64,000 nucleotides of DNA from Candidatus Woesearchaeota archaeon (GTDB lineage Archaea; Nanobdellota; Nanobdellia; Woesearchaeales; GW2011-AR4): positions 1 to 64,000 of the forward strand of contig JACPMR010000012.1 of NCBI GenBank assembly GCA_016185945.1. The letters are read 5' to 3'. Of this stretch, positions 19,226 to 28,071 are shown in pieces. The notes beneath the pieces were generated by a model. The model was not told where the DNA came from. It was given only the letters and a program-made list of their open reading frames with translations, and searched no databases. A program made the translations under genes and the position numbers. The stretch's first letter is position 1; every line of letters starts with the position of its first letter.

Positions 19226-19341
19226 CGCCAAGGCCCGGACTTGCATGCGGATGCATGCTCGCATTCCGCAATTTGAACCGAGAAGCCCTTGCGGGCAGCG
19301 GTTTTCGAGACCGCCGCAATACCAGATTCTGCCACCTTGGC
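19226..19341 (-). tRNA. tRNA-Ser (CGA) with 32-nt T-loop intron
   Basis: Acceptor GCCAAGG/CCTTGGC; anticodon arm GCGGT-CTCGAAA-ACCGC; long variable arm; T-stem CTCGG/CCGGG; T-loop TTCAA[ATTGCGGAATGCGAGCATGCATCCGCATGCAA]GT. Confidence 0.88.
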
Positions 19342-19379
19342 ACTACAAAGAATAAGTTGCTTATTTTAAAACCTTTACC

Positions 19380-19496
19380 TTAATGGTCAGAACAGTCCCA
19401 CTTGAAGCCGCAGTTCGGGCAGATTATCTTGCATTGCTTTTCGTACATTTCTGTATTACAAATCTCACAATTTATTTTTTCAGATTTGTCCTTCAC
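19380..19496 (-). CDS. Small zinc-ribbon protein (GTG start)
   Basis: VKDKSEKINCEICNTEMYEKQCKIICPNCGFKWDCSDH*; not in the supplied ORF list. Confidence 0.7.
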   Translation of the reverse strand: MKDKSEKINCEICNTEMYEKQCKIICPNCGFKWDCSDH

Positions 19497-19836
19497 ACTT
19501 GACACCAAACGAGCCATAGCTTAAAGTAAGGTTGAACTTTTTGCATAAAAGATTCATTACTATTAAATTTTTCTCTGAGGTGTCCTTTACAACGCACTGC
19601 CTGAATCCTGCATTGTCCCAATTGGAAATGCCCTCAACTTTGTTACAGAATGTAATGAAATCACTTGGCTTTTCTACATTGAAGGTTTCATTTGCGCTTT
19701 TTATCTCCTTTTCGATTTTTTTAACGTTTTCAGGAGTTGTAATAAAAGCCCAGAACAAGCTTGTAAGCACAACACCTATGATTAAAGCCCCGACAAATAT
19801 AGCCCATGCTTCAAGCTCTGTATAGGTCTTCGCCAT
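19480..19836 (-). CDS. Small membrane protein
   Basis: N-terminal TM segment AIFVGALIIGVVLTSLFWAFI. Confidence 0.6.
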   Translation of the reverse strand: MAKTYTELEAWAIFVGALIIGVVLTSLFWAFITTPENVKKIEKEIKSANETFNVEKPSDFITFCNKVEGISNWDNAGFRQCVVKDTSEKNLIVMNLLCKKFNLTLSYGSFGVKCEGQI

Positions 19837-19873
19837 TATGCAGCAGAAGTGAAAGTGGCTTTAAAAAGGTTAA

Positions 19874-19980
19874 TGCTCCTGTCGGGACTTGCATGCGCAA
19901 GTATGCTCGCTTGCGACAATTTGAACCCGAGTCGCGGCCTCGAGAGGGCCGCATGATTGTCCGGACTACACTACAGGAGC
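19874..19980 (-). tRNA. tRNA-Glu (CTC) with 32-nt T-loop intron
   Basis: Acceptor GCTCCTG/CAGGAGC; anticodon loop CTCTCGA; T-stem TCGGG/CCCGA; T-loop TTCAA[ATTGTCGCAAGCGAGCATACTTGCGCATGCAA]GT; 75 nt mature. Confidence 0.88.
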
Positions 19981-20064
19981 AAAAATAATAGGAAGTTCTG
20001 GGACTTTTTAAAAGTTGAGGTTGCGGATAAAGGAAATAATATAAACTAATCAATTCCCGCACTT

Positions 20065-20400
20065 TTGATGCACATTTCAAAGAAATACGGCCAGAGCAAG
20101 GTTGATGAATGCCCTTTCTGCCGGAAACAGGCAACAACCATGAACAGGCAAGCCGTGCCGGTGTGTTCAAAACACAAAGAAGAACTTCTTGACGGCATGA
20201 AATGCGTTTGCGGCTCGGAACTTGAAGTGCTTAATGGCAAATTCGGCGTTTTTTTCTCGTGCATGAAATGCGGCAACATGAACATGAGGAAAGTTTTGGA
20301 ACTCAATGCAGTAAAGCCAAAAATGCAGAATCTTTCTCAAAAAACCCGATCAGGTGGGGAAATTACCGTGAGGAGCGATGACCCAAGGTATTTTGACTAA
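20065..20400 (+). CDS. Zinc-ribbon protein (Cys-rich)
   Basis: CPFCRKQ...CSKH...CVCG...CMKCG. Confidence 0.7.
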   Translation: MMHISKKYGQSKVDECPFCRKQATTMNRQAVPVCSKHKEELLDGMKCVCGSELEVLNGKFGVFFSCMKCGNMNMRKVLELNAVKPKMQNLSQKTRSGGEITVRSDDPRYFD

Positions 20401-20596
20401 GCATATTGGATTGAACACATTCCTTAGGATCATCGGCGTTGAAGGAACAGGCGGCATAATCAAGAATATCATCCGCTCGGGCTCTGTCAAGGTCAATGGA
20501 GAATCTGAAACAAGAAACAAGAGAAAACTGCATGCAGGCGATGTTGTCGAATATCTTGGAAAGAAGTATGCAGTTGAAGAGAAACTGATAAGATGA
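20378..20596 (+). CDS. S4-domain RNA-binding protein
   Basis: GIIKNIIRSGSVKVNGESETRNKRKLHAGDVVEYLGKKY is the S4 fold signature. Confidence 0.75.
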   Translation: MTQGILTKHIGLNTFLRIIGVEGTGGIIKNIIRSGSVKVNGESETRNKRKLHAGDVVEYLGKKYAVEEKLIR

Positions 20597-20770
20597 ACTA
20601 CAAAGGGCTGGAACTGGACAAATTCTAGGAAGACGCGATAAAAAATATCGAGCAGAACAGGTCTGTGGTAGTTTCAGCGCCGACAGGCTAAGGCAGGTAA
20701 AGAGCGCCACGGGTGACAGGAGCCTAAAGGATATTGCTTTCGAACTGCCAGAAGATTGTAGAGGATTGTG
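20593..20770 (+). pseudogene. Degraded 5' end of a superfamily II (Ski2/DEAD-like) helicase
   Basis: MNYKGLELDKF*EDAIKNIEQNRSVVVSAPTG*GR: Q-motif/Walker A (APTGSGKT-like) with in-frame TAG and TAA. Confidence 0.6.
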
Positions 20771-20931
20771 TTGGGGAGTTTGACACGATTTGACTTTCTT
20801 ATGCGATCGCTGTTATATTCTTTGTCAGTTACGGAAGTTCTGGCAAATTTCGAACCGAAAAATTGAGAAAAAGACCGAGCAATAAAGCACGAAGTGCAGT
20901 AAACTAATAGAAGAAAAGGCGGGACTTCCCT

Positions 20932-21537
20932 TCAATCTAAAAAATAATTAGCTTGTTTTATTTGTTTTGTTATGGGTTTAATTGTTTCTGGAGTTAATTG
21001 AAGATGGAGGTCTGGTCTACTAACTTCATTTGGACTCATGTCAAATAATACTATCCCTAATAAAGATTCTCTCCTTTGACTAACATCTTTTTGCCCATAA
21101 ACTGTATAGGATAGTTCACTATATGCTCTCCCATCAACAATCAGAACTGCAAGACTTATGCCATTAGGAGCACCAGACCAAGTATAAGGTTTTATTACGT
21201 CATCTCTTAAAGCAGGATTAGCCCACATTACGTCTTTTCCTTGATATCCTGCTTTAGCAATTTTTCCATTAGGATCTATATTTCCATCAAGAACACTTTG
21301 ATCCGACCTATCATTACCATTTGTAGCACAATTAATTAATAAATTATCAATCCCATGAAACAATTTGCTTTCTCCACCAAAATCAGGAACAGTACGTAAT
21401 AGCAGGTAATCTGGCATTTTTGCCACTAAAGTTTTTAGTGCTTCATCTAATTTTTTTTGAAGACTTGTTTCTACACTACTTCGGTCTTGATATTGTAATC
21501 TAAAAGGATAACCATCATATACAAATATATCTATCAT
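20932..21537 (-). CDS. Hypothetical protein (201 aa)
   Basis: Complete ORF, no recognised family. Confidence 0.55.
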   Translation of the reverse strand: MIDIFVYDGYPFRLQYQDRSSVETSLQKKLDEALKTLVAKMPDYLLLRTVPDFGGESKLFHGIDNLLINCATNGNDRSDQSVLDGNIDPNGKIAKAGYQGKDVMWANPALRDDVIKPYTWSGAPNGISLAVLIVDGRAYSELSYTVYGQKDVSQRRESLLGIVLFDMSPNEVSRPDLHLQLTPETIKPITKQIKQANYFLD

Positions 21538-21703
21538 TAATATTGTGAGATTGTAATGGGTATATAAGTTTTTCTATTTGTACTTACTTATTAGTGATGT
21601 CATTATCTAAAAGTCCGCCTCTTCTATTTTTAGGTCTTTTTCTCAATTGAATATAACTTGGAATAATGCGTAGTTTTTTAAATGAACTTGCCAGAACACA
21701 TCC

Positions 21704-22459
21704 ATGAAGCGGGGATTCTGGATTGTTGTTAAGGACATCATCAGGAAGGCAGATATTATCTTGGAAATTCTTGATGCAAGGATGCCTGACCTCACCAGAA
21801 ATAAGCATCTGGAGCAGTATGTAGCAGTTTCGGGAAAAAGGCTGATACTTGTCATAAATAAAAAAGATTTGATATCCGAGAATGCAATCAAGGGTATAGA
21901 AGAAAGATATTCTGGCCAGAATTATGTGCTCGTGTCCTCAAAGAGCCACAGGGACATGAACAAATTTATCGGGCTGATAAAAAGCAAATCAAAAAAGGAT
22001 AAGCTGAAAGTGGCTTTTATCGGCTACCCAAATACCGGAAAGAGTTCTTTGATAAACATTCTGTCCAGAAGTGGGAGGGCAAGAACAAGCTTGGAATCGG
22101 GCCTGACAAGGGGAATTCAGCTTATTTCAGGAAAAGGCGGCCTTATGCTTATAGACACTCCGGGAGTTGTGCCTTATGAGGGCAGGGAAGAGGTCATGCT
22201 GGGATTGACATCAGCTATCAGCCCCGATAAGCTAAAGGATCCTGAAGCCGTTGCATATGAGCTGCTGGGTATATTCAAGAAAAGCAACCCGCTTGCCCTG
22301 AAAGAAGAGTACGATCTTGATGCCGGCCTTGATGCAGAAGAATTATTGCTGGAATTTGGAAAGAAAAGGCACATGCTCAGGAAAGGCGGGTTTGTTGATG
22401 AGAGAAGGGCAGCGATACAGCTCCTCACCGACTGGCATAAAGGCAGGATAAGGATTTGA
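21704..22459 (+). CDS. Circularly permuted GTPase (YlqF/HSR1_MMR1 type)
   Basis: NKKD preceding GYPNTGKSSLINIL and DTPGV: permuted G4-G1-G3 order. Confidence 0.92.
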   Translation: MKRGFWIVVKDIIRKADIILEILDARMPDLTRNKHLEQYVAVSGKRLILVINKKDLISENAIKGIEERYSGQNYVLVSSKSHRDMNKFIGLIKSKSKKDKLKVAFIGYPNTGKSSLINILSRSGRARTSLESGLTRGIQLISGKGGLMLIDTPGVVPYEGREEVMLGLTSAISPDKLKDPEAVAYELLGIFKKSNPLALKEEYDLDAGLDAEELLLEFGKKRHMLRKGGFVDERRAAIQLLTDWHKGRIRI

Positions 22460-22519
22460 GAAAAAAACCAGACTCCACTACAGGAACAATTGAAACAAGA
22501 AGTTTAATATCAAAATAAA

Positions 22520-22674
22520 CGCCGGGACTGGGACTTTCGAATAACAATCTGTGTTAAGTCAGGCAACAAGCATAGCTCTATGCCTTAGTGTCAGATAGGT
22601 TATTTTTGAACCCAGATATCCTTGCGGAAACAGGCTTTCCAGGCCTGCGCAATACCAGGTTATGCTATCCCGGC
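22520..22674 (-). tRNA. tRNA-Ser (GGA) with ~71-nt T-loop intron
   Basis: Acceptor GCCGGGA/TCCCGGC; anticodon arm CAGGC-CTGGAAA-GCCTG; T-stem CTGGG/CCCAG; T-loop TTCAA[AAATAACC...GTTATTCGAAA]GT; 84 nt mature. Confidence 0.85.
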
Positions 22675-22834
22675 ATAGAATTTAGCGTATATTTTTCATT
22701 TATAAATGTTTGTTGAGAAACCGAATGTAAAACTTATTAGAAAAATCACTCAATCTCTATATTCAAACCCTCAGGCAGCGCAAATCATAGATTTGCTGGC
22801 CATTCGGGTTTGAAATAAATGTATAAGGAAAAAG

Positions 22835-23152
22835 TTACTCTATCATTTCTATTTCAATATTCAAACCCTCAGGAATAGGAACCCTCATCACAAGCCTTAA
22901 AGCCCTTTCATCAAGCCCCAAGTCAATCAATCTTTTATGAATTCTCATTTCGTATCTTTCCCATGTTGCTGTTCCCTCGCCGTCAGGGCTTTTCCTTGTT
23001 GTAACTTTAAGCCTTTTAGTAGGCAAAGGGATTGGGCCTCTCATATCAACTCCTGTTTTTTCAGCTATATCCTTGATGTAGCTGCACACTTCATTGATTT
23101 TGTTGATGTCAATGCTTGCCAGTTTTATTCTTGCTTTCTGCATTTTGATCAC
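22835..23152 (-). CDS. rpsJ: 30S ribosomal protein uS10
   Basis: [73 protein letters not shown]. Confidence 0.97.
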   Translation of the reverse strand: MIKMQKARIKLASIDINKINEVCSYIKDIAEKTGVDMRGPIPLPTKRLKVTTRKSPDGEGTATWERYEMRIHKRLIDLGLDERALRLVMRVPIPEGLNIEIEMIE

Positions 23153-23235
23153 TTTTTGGAGTTGATATGCATTTAGTGCATCATGGTAATTTTCAGGTTA
23201 CCGTGATCCTCGAGACGAGGAAAAAATGAAAATAA

Positions 23236-24522
23236 TCACTTCTTAATTAGGTCGATGCACATTCCTGCTGCAACTGTAACTCCTGAGTCACGCACAGCAA
23301 ACCTTGCCATTTGGGGAATCTCTGCCTGCTTCTCTATGCACAATGGCTGTATAGGCTTGATTTTGACAACAGCTGCGTCGCCATTCTTTATGAAGTCAGG
23401 CTTCTCTTCCTTTGTTGCGCCTGTCGCAGGATCAAGCTTTTTCACTATCTCAGTGATTTGGCACGCAACCTGCGCTGTGTGAACGTGGAATACTGGAGTG
23501 TAGCCGACAGTTATAACAGTCGGATGGTTCAAGACAACCATCTGCGCTGTGAATTCTGTTGCAACAGTTGGTGGATGATTTACATGCCCAAGAACATCGC
23601 CTCTTGCGATATCTTTCTTTTCTATGCCCCTTACGTTAAAGCCAATGTTGTCGCCAGGCTCAGCTTGGTCAAGCTGCTCATGGTGCATTTCTATTGTCTT
23701 GACTTCTCCTGTTATGCCTTTGCCTTCCCTTGCAGGAACTACAATTATCTTGTCATTGACTTTCATTACACCAGTCACAACTTTGCCGACTGGAACTACG
23801 CCAATGCCTGTGATGTTGTAAACATCCTGTATAGGCAATCTTAATGGCAGCTGGGTTGGCTTCTGCGGCTCTTTTAGTATGTCCAATGTCTCAAGCAAAG
23901 TTCCGCCCTTGTACCACGACATATGCTCTGTTTTCTTTGCAACGTTATCGCCAGGGAATGAAGCGCCTGCAACAAATGTTATGTCCTCGGTCTTGTAGCC
24001 GACTAGTTTAAGCTGCTTTAAAACCTCTTCCTTGACTTCATTGAATCTTTTCTCTTCATATTTTGCCATGTCCATCTTGTTGACGTAAATAATCAACTGG
24101 TTGACTCCCAAAGTTCTTGCCAAAAAAATATGCTCTTTTGTTTGGGCCTGCACGCCATCTCCCGGGTTCGCAGAAACAACAAGAACAGCGGCATCTGCCT
24201 GGGCAGCGCCTGTAATCATGTTTTTAATGAAGTCCTTGTGCCCCGGCGCGTCTATAATTGTGAAGTAATATTTTGGTGTTTCAAACCTCTTGTGGCTCAA
24301 GTCAATTGTAAGCCCCCTTTCCCTTTCTTCCTTTAAGTTATCCATTACGAATGCGAACTCAAATCCAACCTTGCCAAGCTCTTTAGCCTGATCTTTCAAT
24401 TTTCTCATGGTTTGCTCGTCAATGTTGCCCGTGTCGTACAGCAATCTTCCTACTGTTGTTGATTTTCCGTGGTCTACGTGACCGATAAACACAAGATTCA
24501 TGTGCGGTTTTCCTTTGGCCAT
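23236..24522 (-). CDS. tuf: Translation elongation factor EF-1 alpha
   Basis: [36 protein letters not shown]. Confidence 0.98.
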   Translation of the reverse strand: MAKGKPHMNLVFIGHVDHGKSTTVGRLLYDTGNIDEQTMRKLKDQAKELGKVGFEFAFVMDNLKEERERGLTIDLSHKRFETPKYYFTIIDAPGHKDFIKNMITGAAQADAAVLVVSANPGDGVQAQTKEHIFLARTLGVNQLIIYVNKMDMAKYEEKRFNEVKEEVLKQLKLVGYKTEDITFVAGASFPGDNVAKKTEHMSWYKGGTLLETLDILKEPQKPTQLPLRLPIQDVYNITGIGVVPVGKVVTGVMKVNDKIIVVPAREGKGITGEVKTIEMHHEQLDQAEPGDNIGFNVRGIEKKDIARGDVLGHVNHPPTVATEFTAQMVVLNHPTVITVGYTPVFHVHTAQVACQITEIVKKLDPATGATKEEKPDFIKNGDAAVVKIKPIQPLCIEKQAEIPQMARFAVRDSGVTVAAGMCIDLIKK

Positions 24523-24663
24523 TTTGCTGATTAACCTCCGTCTATTAAATTATGAATTTTAGCTCTATTGGGAAACTTATTTTATTTAAAAAGGTTGTGG
24601 TTTTTATGAGGGAAAAAGAATATTAGAAATGTTTAAATATGATTTAAAAAAGTTGCCATAAAG

Positions 24664-25632
24664 GTGGAATTTATTTTAAAGGTTTTTAGAGTATTTGTAC
24701 TTCTAATTACTATAATAATATCTCTGAGTTCTGTAAATGCTTATGATTTAAGTGAGTACCCATCACCGTTTATTAAGAATGGTAAGTTTGATGGGGTATT
24801 AGTGGTTGGAGATACAGCTCCAGCGGAGGAGGTAATAGCACTCTCTGATATCATAGCTTCTTTACAATTTTTAGTTTTGGATAGAATGGCAAAAGATAAT
24901 GTAGGCATAGATAGTCTGTACGAAGGACAAACAAGGACATACAGTTTTGGAAATATCTATTATGAGGTAACCCTAAGTTTTGTAAATACAGAGACAGCCC
25001 AGTTTATAATAAATGGAATGACTACAAAAATTCTCTTACCAAATGAATTTGAAAGATTACCAGATGGAAAAATACTGACTTTGGTAGGTATAAAAAATGA
25101 TAATGGATTGTACGCCATTTTAGCTTTTAGCGACAGGGAACTTGATGCAAAAGATATCCTTATTGAAGTAGGAACAGCAAAATTAGCAAGCGAAGTGGAG
25201 AATATACAAAAAGTTAATTCAATCCTTGTAGGACATGCTTGCAATAATCCATTAGTTGCTGTAGTTAGTGGAAGAACAGACTGTAAGGGGGGTTATGAAA
25301 AAAATGTGGGGCTAATCGAAACATATGAAATGCCTAATGGTAAAGTTTCCTTGGTTGTTACTGGTTATTCTACAAAAGATACACTAAATGCAGCAAATGT
25401 TCTTTCCTATTTTCAAGACTATAAAAATAACTTAAAAGGCGAAAAAGTAAAAGTGATGAAAAAAGGGGGAAAATTAATAGTAGAACAATATTTTTCAGAT
25501 GACACTAAAAAAAGTTATAAAAAAGAGTATAATAATAATTTTGGAGGCAGCATAATAATATTTTTAATATTGGTTATAATGTTAATAATTTTGATTTTTA
25601 TTACAAAGAAAAAAACAAAAGCAAAAAAGTAA
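24664..25632 (+). CDS. S-layer-like secreted/anchored protein (GTG start)
   Basis: N-terminal signal-like segment, VVVGDTAPAEEVIALSDIIASLQF typical of archaeal S-layer N-terminal domain, C-terminal TM plus KKKTKAKK. Confidence 0.7.
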   Translation: MEFILKVFRVFVLLITIIISLSSVNAYDLSEYPSPFIKNGKFDGVLVVGDTAPAEEVIALSDIIASLQFLVLDRMAKDNVGIDSLYEGQTRTYSFGNIYYEVTLSFVNTETAQFIINGMTTKILLPNEFERLPDGKILTLVGIKNDNGLYAILAFSDRELDAKDILIEVGTAKLASEVENIQKVNSILVGHACNNPLVAVVSGRTDCKGGYEKNVGLIETYEMPNGKVSLVVTGYSTKDTLNAANVLSYFQDYKNNLKGEKVKVMKKGGKLIVEQYFSDDTKKSYKKEYNNNFGGSIIIFLILVIMLIILIFITKKKTKAKK

Positions 25633-25664
25633 GATTTAAATACACATTAACGATAATCTGCTTT

Positions 25665-26528
25665 TTGGGGTGGAAAATGCCGTCAGACAAAAAATTACCA
25701 GATGAAAAAAATCCTTTTGCCAAAAAATCTCTTAAGGATACTGAATATGTTTTAAAAATAATTAAAAATATAATCATAGGATTTATTATATTAATTTTAA
25801 TTTGGAATTCGTTTTTTGTAGTGCCGGCAGGGTATAAAGGAGTTATATTCAATGTATTTGCAGGAACAAAGGATAAGACTTATGATGAAGGGCTGCATTT
25901 TAAGCTGCCATTTTTCGAGAAAGCATTTAGATTTGAAGTTAGAACCCGAGTTTTTAATGACGAAGCATCAGCGGCTTCTAAAGACTTGCAGATAGTTTCA
26001 ACACGCGTTGCTTTAAATTATCATATAAATAAAGACAAAGTTAATGATTTATTTAAGAACATAGGCCCAGAGTATGAAGTAAGAATAATTGACCCCTCCA
26101 TTCAAGAAGTTGTGAAGGCAACAACGGCAAAGCACATTGCAGAAGAATTAATAACAAAAAGACAGCTTGTTAAAGACGAGATAAAAGCAAATCTTAAGGA
26201 CAGGCTTGCAGGCTATTATATTACTCTTGACGATTTGTCAATAACCAACTTTGATTTTAGTGCTGAATTTAACAAAGCTATCGAAGCAAAAGTTACTGCT
26301 GAACAAAATGCATTAAAGGAACAAAATAACTTGAAAGTTGTGGAGTTCCAAGCGCAACAAAAGATAACACAAGCAAAAGGTGAGGCAGAAGCGATAAGAA
26401 TAGTTAATGAGGAATTATCAAAAAGTCCAAGGTACATTGATTACTTGACAATCCAAAGATGGGATGGCAAGATGCCTCTTGCCCTTGGAAGTGGAAGCTT
26501 ATTATCTATTACGGGTCAGCAGAAATAA
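25665..26528 (+). CDS. SPFH/band-7 (prohibitin-like) protein
   Basis: VVPAGYKGVIFNVFAGTKDKTYDEGLHFKLPF...; coiled-coil AQQKITQAKGEAEAIRI. Confidence 0.92.
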   Translation: MGWKMPSDKKLPDEKNPFAKKSLKDTEYVLKIIKNIIIGFIILILIWNSFFVVPAGYKGVIFNVFAGTKDKTYDEGLHFKLPFFEKAFRFEVRTRVFNDEASAASKDLQIVSTRVALNYHINKDKVNDLFKNIGPEYEVRIIDPSIQEVVKATTAKHIAEELITKRQLVKDEIKANLKDRLAGYYITLDDLSITNFDFSAEFNKAIEAKVTAEQNALKEQNNLKVVEFQAQQKITQAKGEAEAIRIVNEELSKSPRYIDYLTIQRWDGKMPLALGSGSLLSITGQQK

Positions 26529-26571
26529 GGAACTAAAATTTAATATACTTTTTTAATTTACTTTTTTTAAT

Positions 26572-27231
26572 ATGTTCGACCATTTCACAAAGGAAAAATC
26601 AGATTTTCTCAAAAAGAAAGACAAGAGCAAGAAGGGCAGTGTAGATGATGATATAAAGGAGATTGTTGATATTATCAATTCAAAAAAAGATTACTACACA
26701 ACAAGCAGCTGCGCTGGAAGGATTGTTTTGCTGGAGATAAAATCAAAAAGAAAAGATGAATGTGACTGGATTTTTATAAAGCATGATAAAGTTAAATTTA
26801 ACGAGATTGTTGAATCATTAAAAAAACATTACGATAAAAATAATCGAACCCGAGAGCTTCCTCTGAAAGTCAGCAAGAAAGAGGAGACCAGCTTTGGAAG
26901 TACTGCCAAAAATCAGATATGGTTCAAGCAGCAGCCGTTAATCCTTCATGTTGCTTGCAGAAATCTTGATGCAGCAAAAAAATTGCTTGATGTTTCAAGA
27001 AAAATATTCAGGAGAGCTGGAATAATTGGAATAACAAACAGAAAAGTAATGGTTGAAATAATAGGAGATGAAAGGTTGGAGACAATAATTGCAGATAAAA
27101 ATTTTGTGGCTGATGAAAGTTATATCAAAAATTTAATAAAATATGCAAATGAGAATTTTTTTGAGAATAAAAGGAAGAGTGAGAGATTTTTGAAAATTTT
27201 GAGGAAAATTCACATCACTATAATTGACTAA
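26572..27231 (+). CDS. taw3: tRNA wybutosine-synthesizing protein Taw3
   Basis: DIKEIVDIINSKKDYYTTSSCAGRIVLLE ... EPLILHVACRNLDAAKKLL-type motifs. Confidence 0.88.
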   Translation: MFDHFTKEKSDFLKKKDKSKKGSVDDDIKEIVDIINSKKDYYTTSSCAGRIVLLEIKSKRKDECDWIFIKHDKVKFNEIVESLKKHYDKNNRTRELPLKVSKKEETSFGSTAKNQIWFKQQPLILHVACRNLDAAKKLLDVSRKIFRRAGIIGITNRKVMVEIIGDERLETIIADKNFVADESYIKNLIKYANENFFENKRKSERFLKILRKIHITIID

Positions 27232-27233
27232 AA

Positions 27234-27629
27234 ATGGAAGAAGACTTTTACTTGGACACTTCAATTTGGCTCGATTTTTACGAAAAAAGAGAAGAGAATG
27301 GGGAGTTAGCTTTTAAATTAATCTTGAAGATTATCAATCAAAATCTCAAAGTAGCTTATTCTGACTTGCACATCAAAGAATTCAAAAATCTAGGTTACAC
27401 CCAAAACGAGATTAATTCTATTTTAAGCATAGTTAAACCAAACAATATAAAACACATTCATATTTACAGGGAACAAAAGGAAGAAGCCAAAAAGACGGCA
27501 AGACAGAGAAATGTTCCAGAAGGTGACATCTTGCATGCAATATTATGTAGAGACAACAACTTGCAGCTAATATCTAGAGACCTTGATTTTGAAAAGTTAA
27601 AAGATATAGCAAACCACAGAAATAATTAG
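27234..27629 (+). CDS. PIN domain ribonuclease
   Basis: YLDTSIWLDFYEKR ... VPEGDILHAILCRDNNLQLISRDLDF. Confidence 0.8.
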   Translation: MEEDFYLDTSIWLDFYEKREENGELAFKLILKIINQNLKVAYSDLHIKEFKNLGYTQNEINSILSIVKPNNIKHIHIYREQKEEAKKTARQRNVPEGDILHAILCRDNNLQLISRDLDFEKLKDIANHRNN

Positions 27630-27697
27630 GTATAATAGCTGTGGTTTGCTATCTTGCCAAACACAACTATTTGTTAAAAGATTATTGTGGTTGGCAA
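27606..27697. repeat. Two successive strong inverted repeats
   Basis: ATAGCAAACCACAG...CTGTGGTTTGCTAT then TTGCCAAaCACAA...TTGTGgTTGGCAA. Confidence 0.75.
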
Positions 27698-27726
27698 TAT
27701 CTCTAAATCTAAATTACCAGAAGATT

Positions 27727-27981
27727 TTATTTAAGCTCTTTATCTATTTCCTTAAAAGCCTTTTCCCTGGCTATATGCAGTTGTGCATCAGTCGTTTTTC
27801 TCTTTGAAGCCCCATACAGCATTTTTGCCCTAAGCAGCAATTCCTCTTTTTCCAAATCTTTTATTTTATCCCTTATCGCTTCTCTAATAAATTCCGTTTT
27901 AGTTGTGTATCTATGCCTTTTCATAATCTTTTCTATGTCCTTCAGAAATCTGTCTTCCAATTTCAAGCTTATGGCTTCCAT
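27727..27981 (-). CDS. Ribbon-helix-helix (CopG-like) protein
   Basis: MEAISLKLEDRFLKDIEKIMKRHRYTTKTEFIREAIRDKIKDLEKE. Confidence 0.82.
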   Translation of the reverse strand: MEAISLKLEDRFLKDIEKIMKRHRYTTKTEFIREAIRDKIKDLEKEELLLRAKMLYGASKRKTTDAQLHIAREKAFKEIDKELK

Positions 27982-28071
27982 TTGTATTACTTAATAATAC
28001 TAAGTAATATATAAATGTTTTGGTTTTGGGAAGGGATTGAAGAAGTAACTCGAATCCGACTTTTCAAATAA

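Noticed and set aside
19800-20170. Short ORFs overlapping the tRNA-Glu gene (19806..19988 and 19811..20170)
   Set aside because: They translate a tRNA gene and are not protein coding.
20626-20700. Stop-codon reassignment to explain in-frame TAG/TAA in the helicase remnant
   Set aside because: TAG, TAA and TGA all end intact genes elsewhere in the window, and the downstream sequence is also scrambled, so decay is simpler.
23255-23844. Plus-strand ORFs antisense to EF-1 alpha
   Set aside because: Shadow ORFs; the minus-strand gene is unambiguous.
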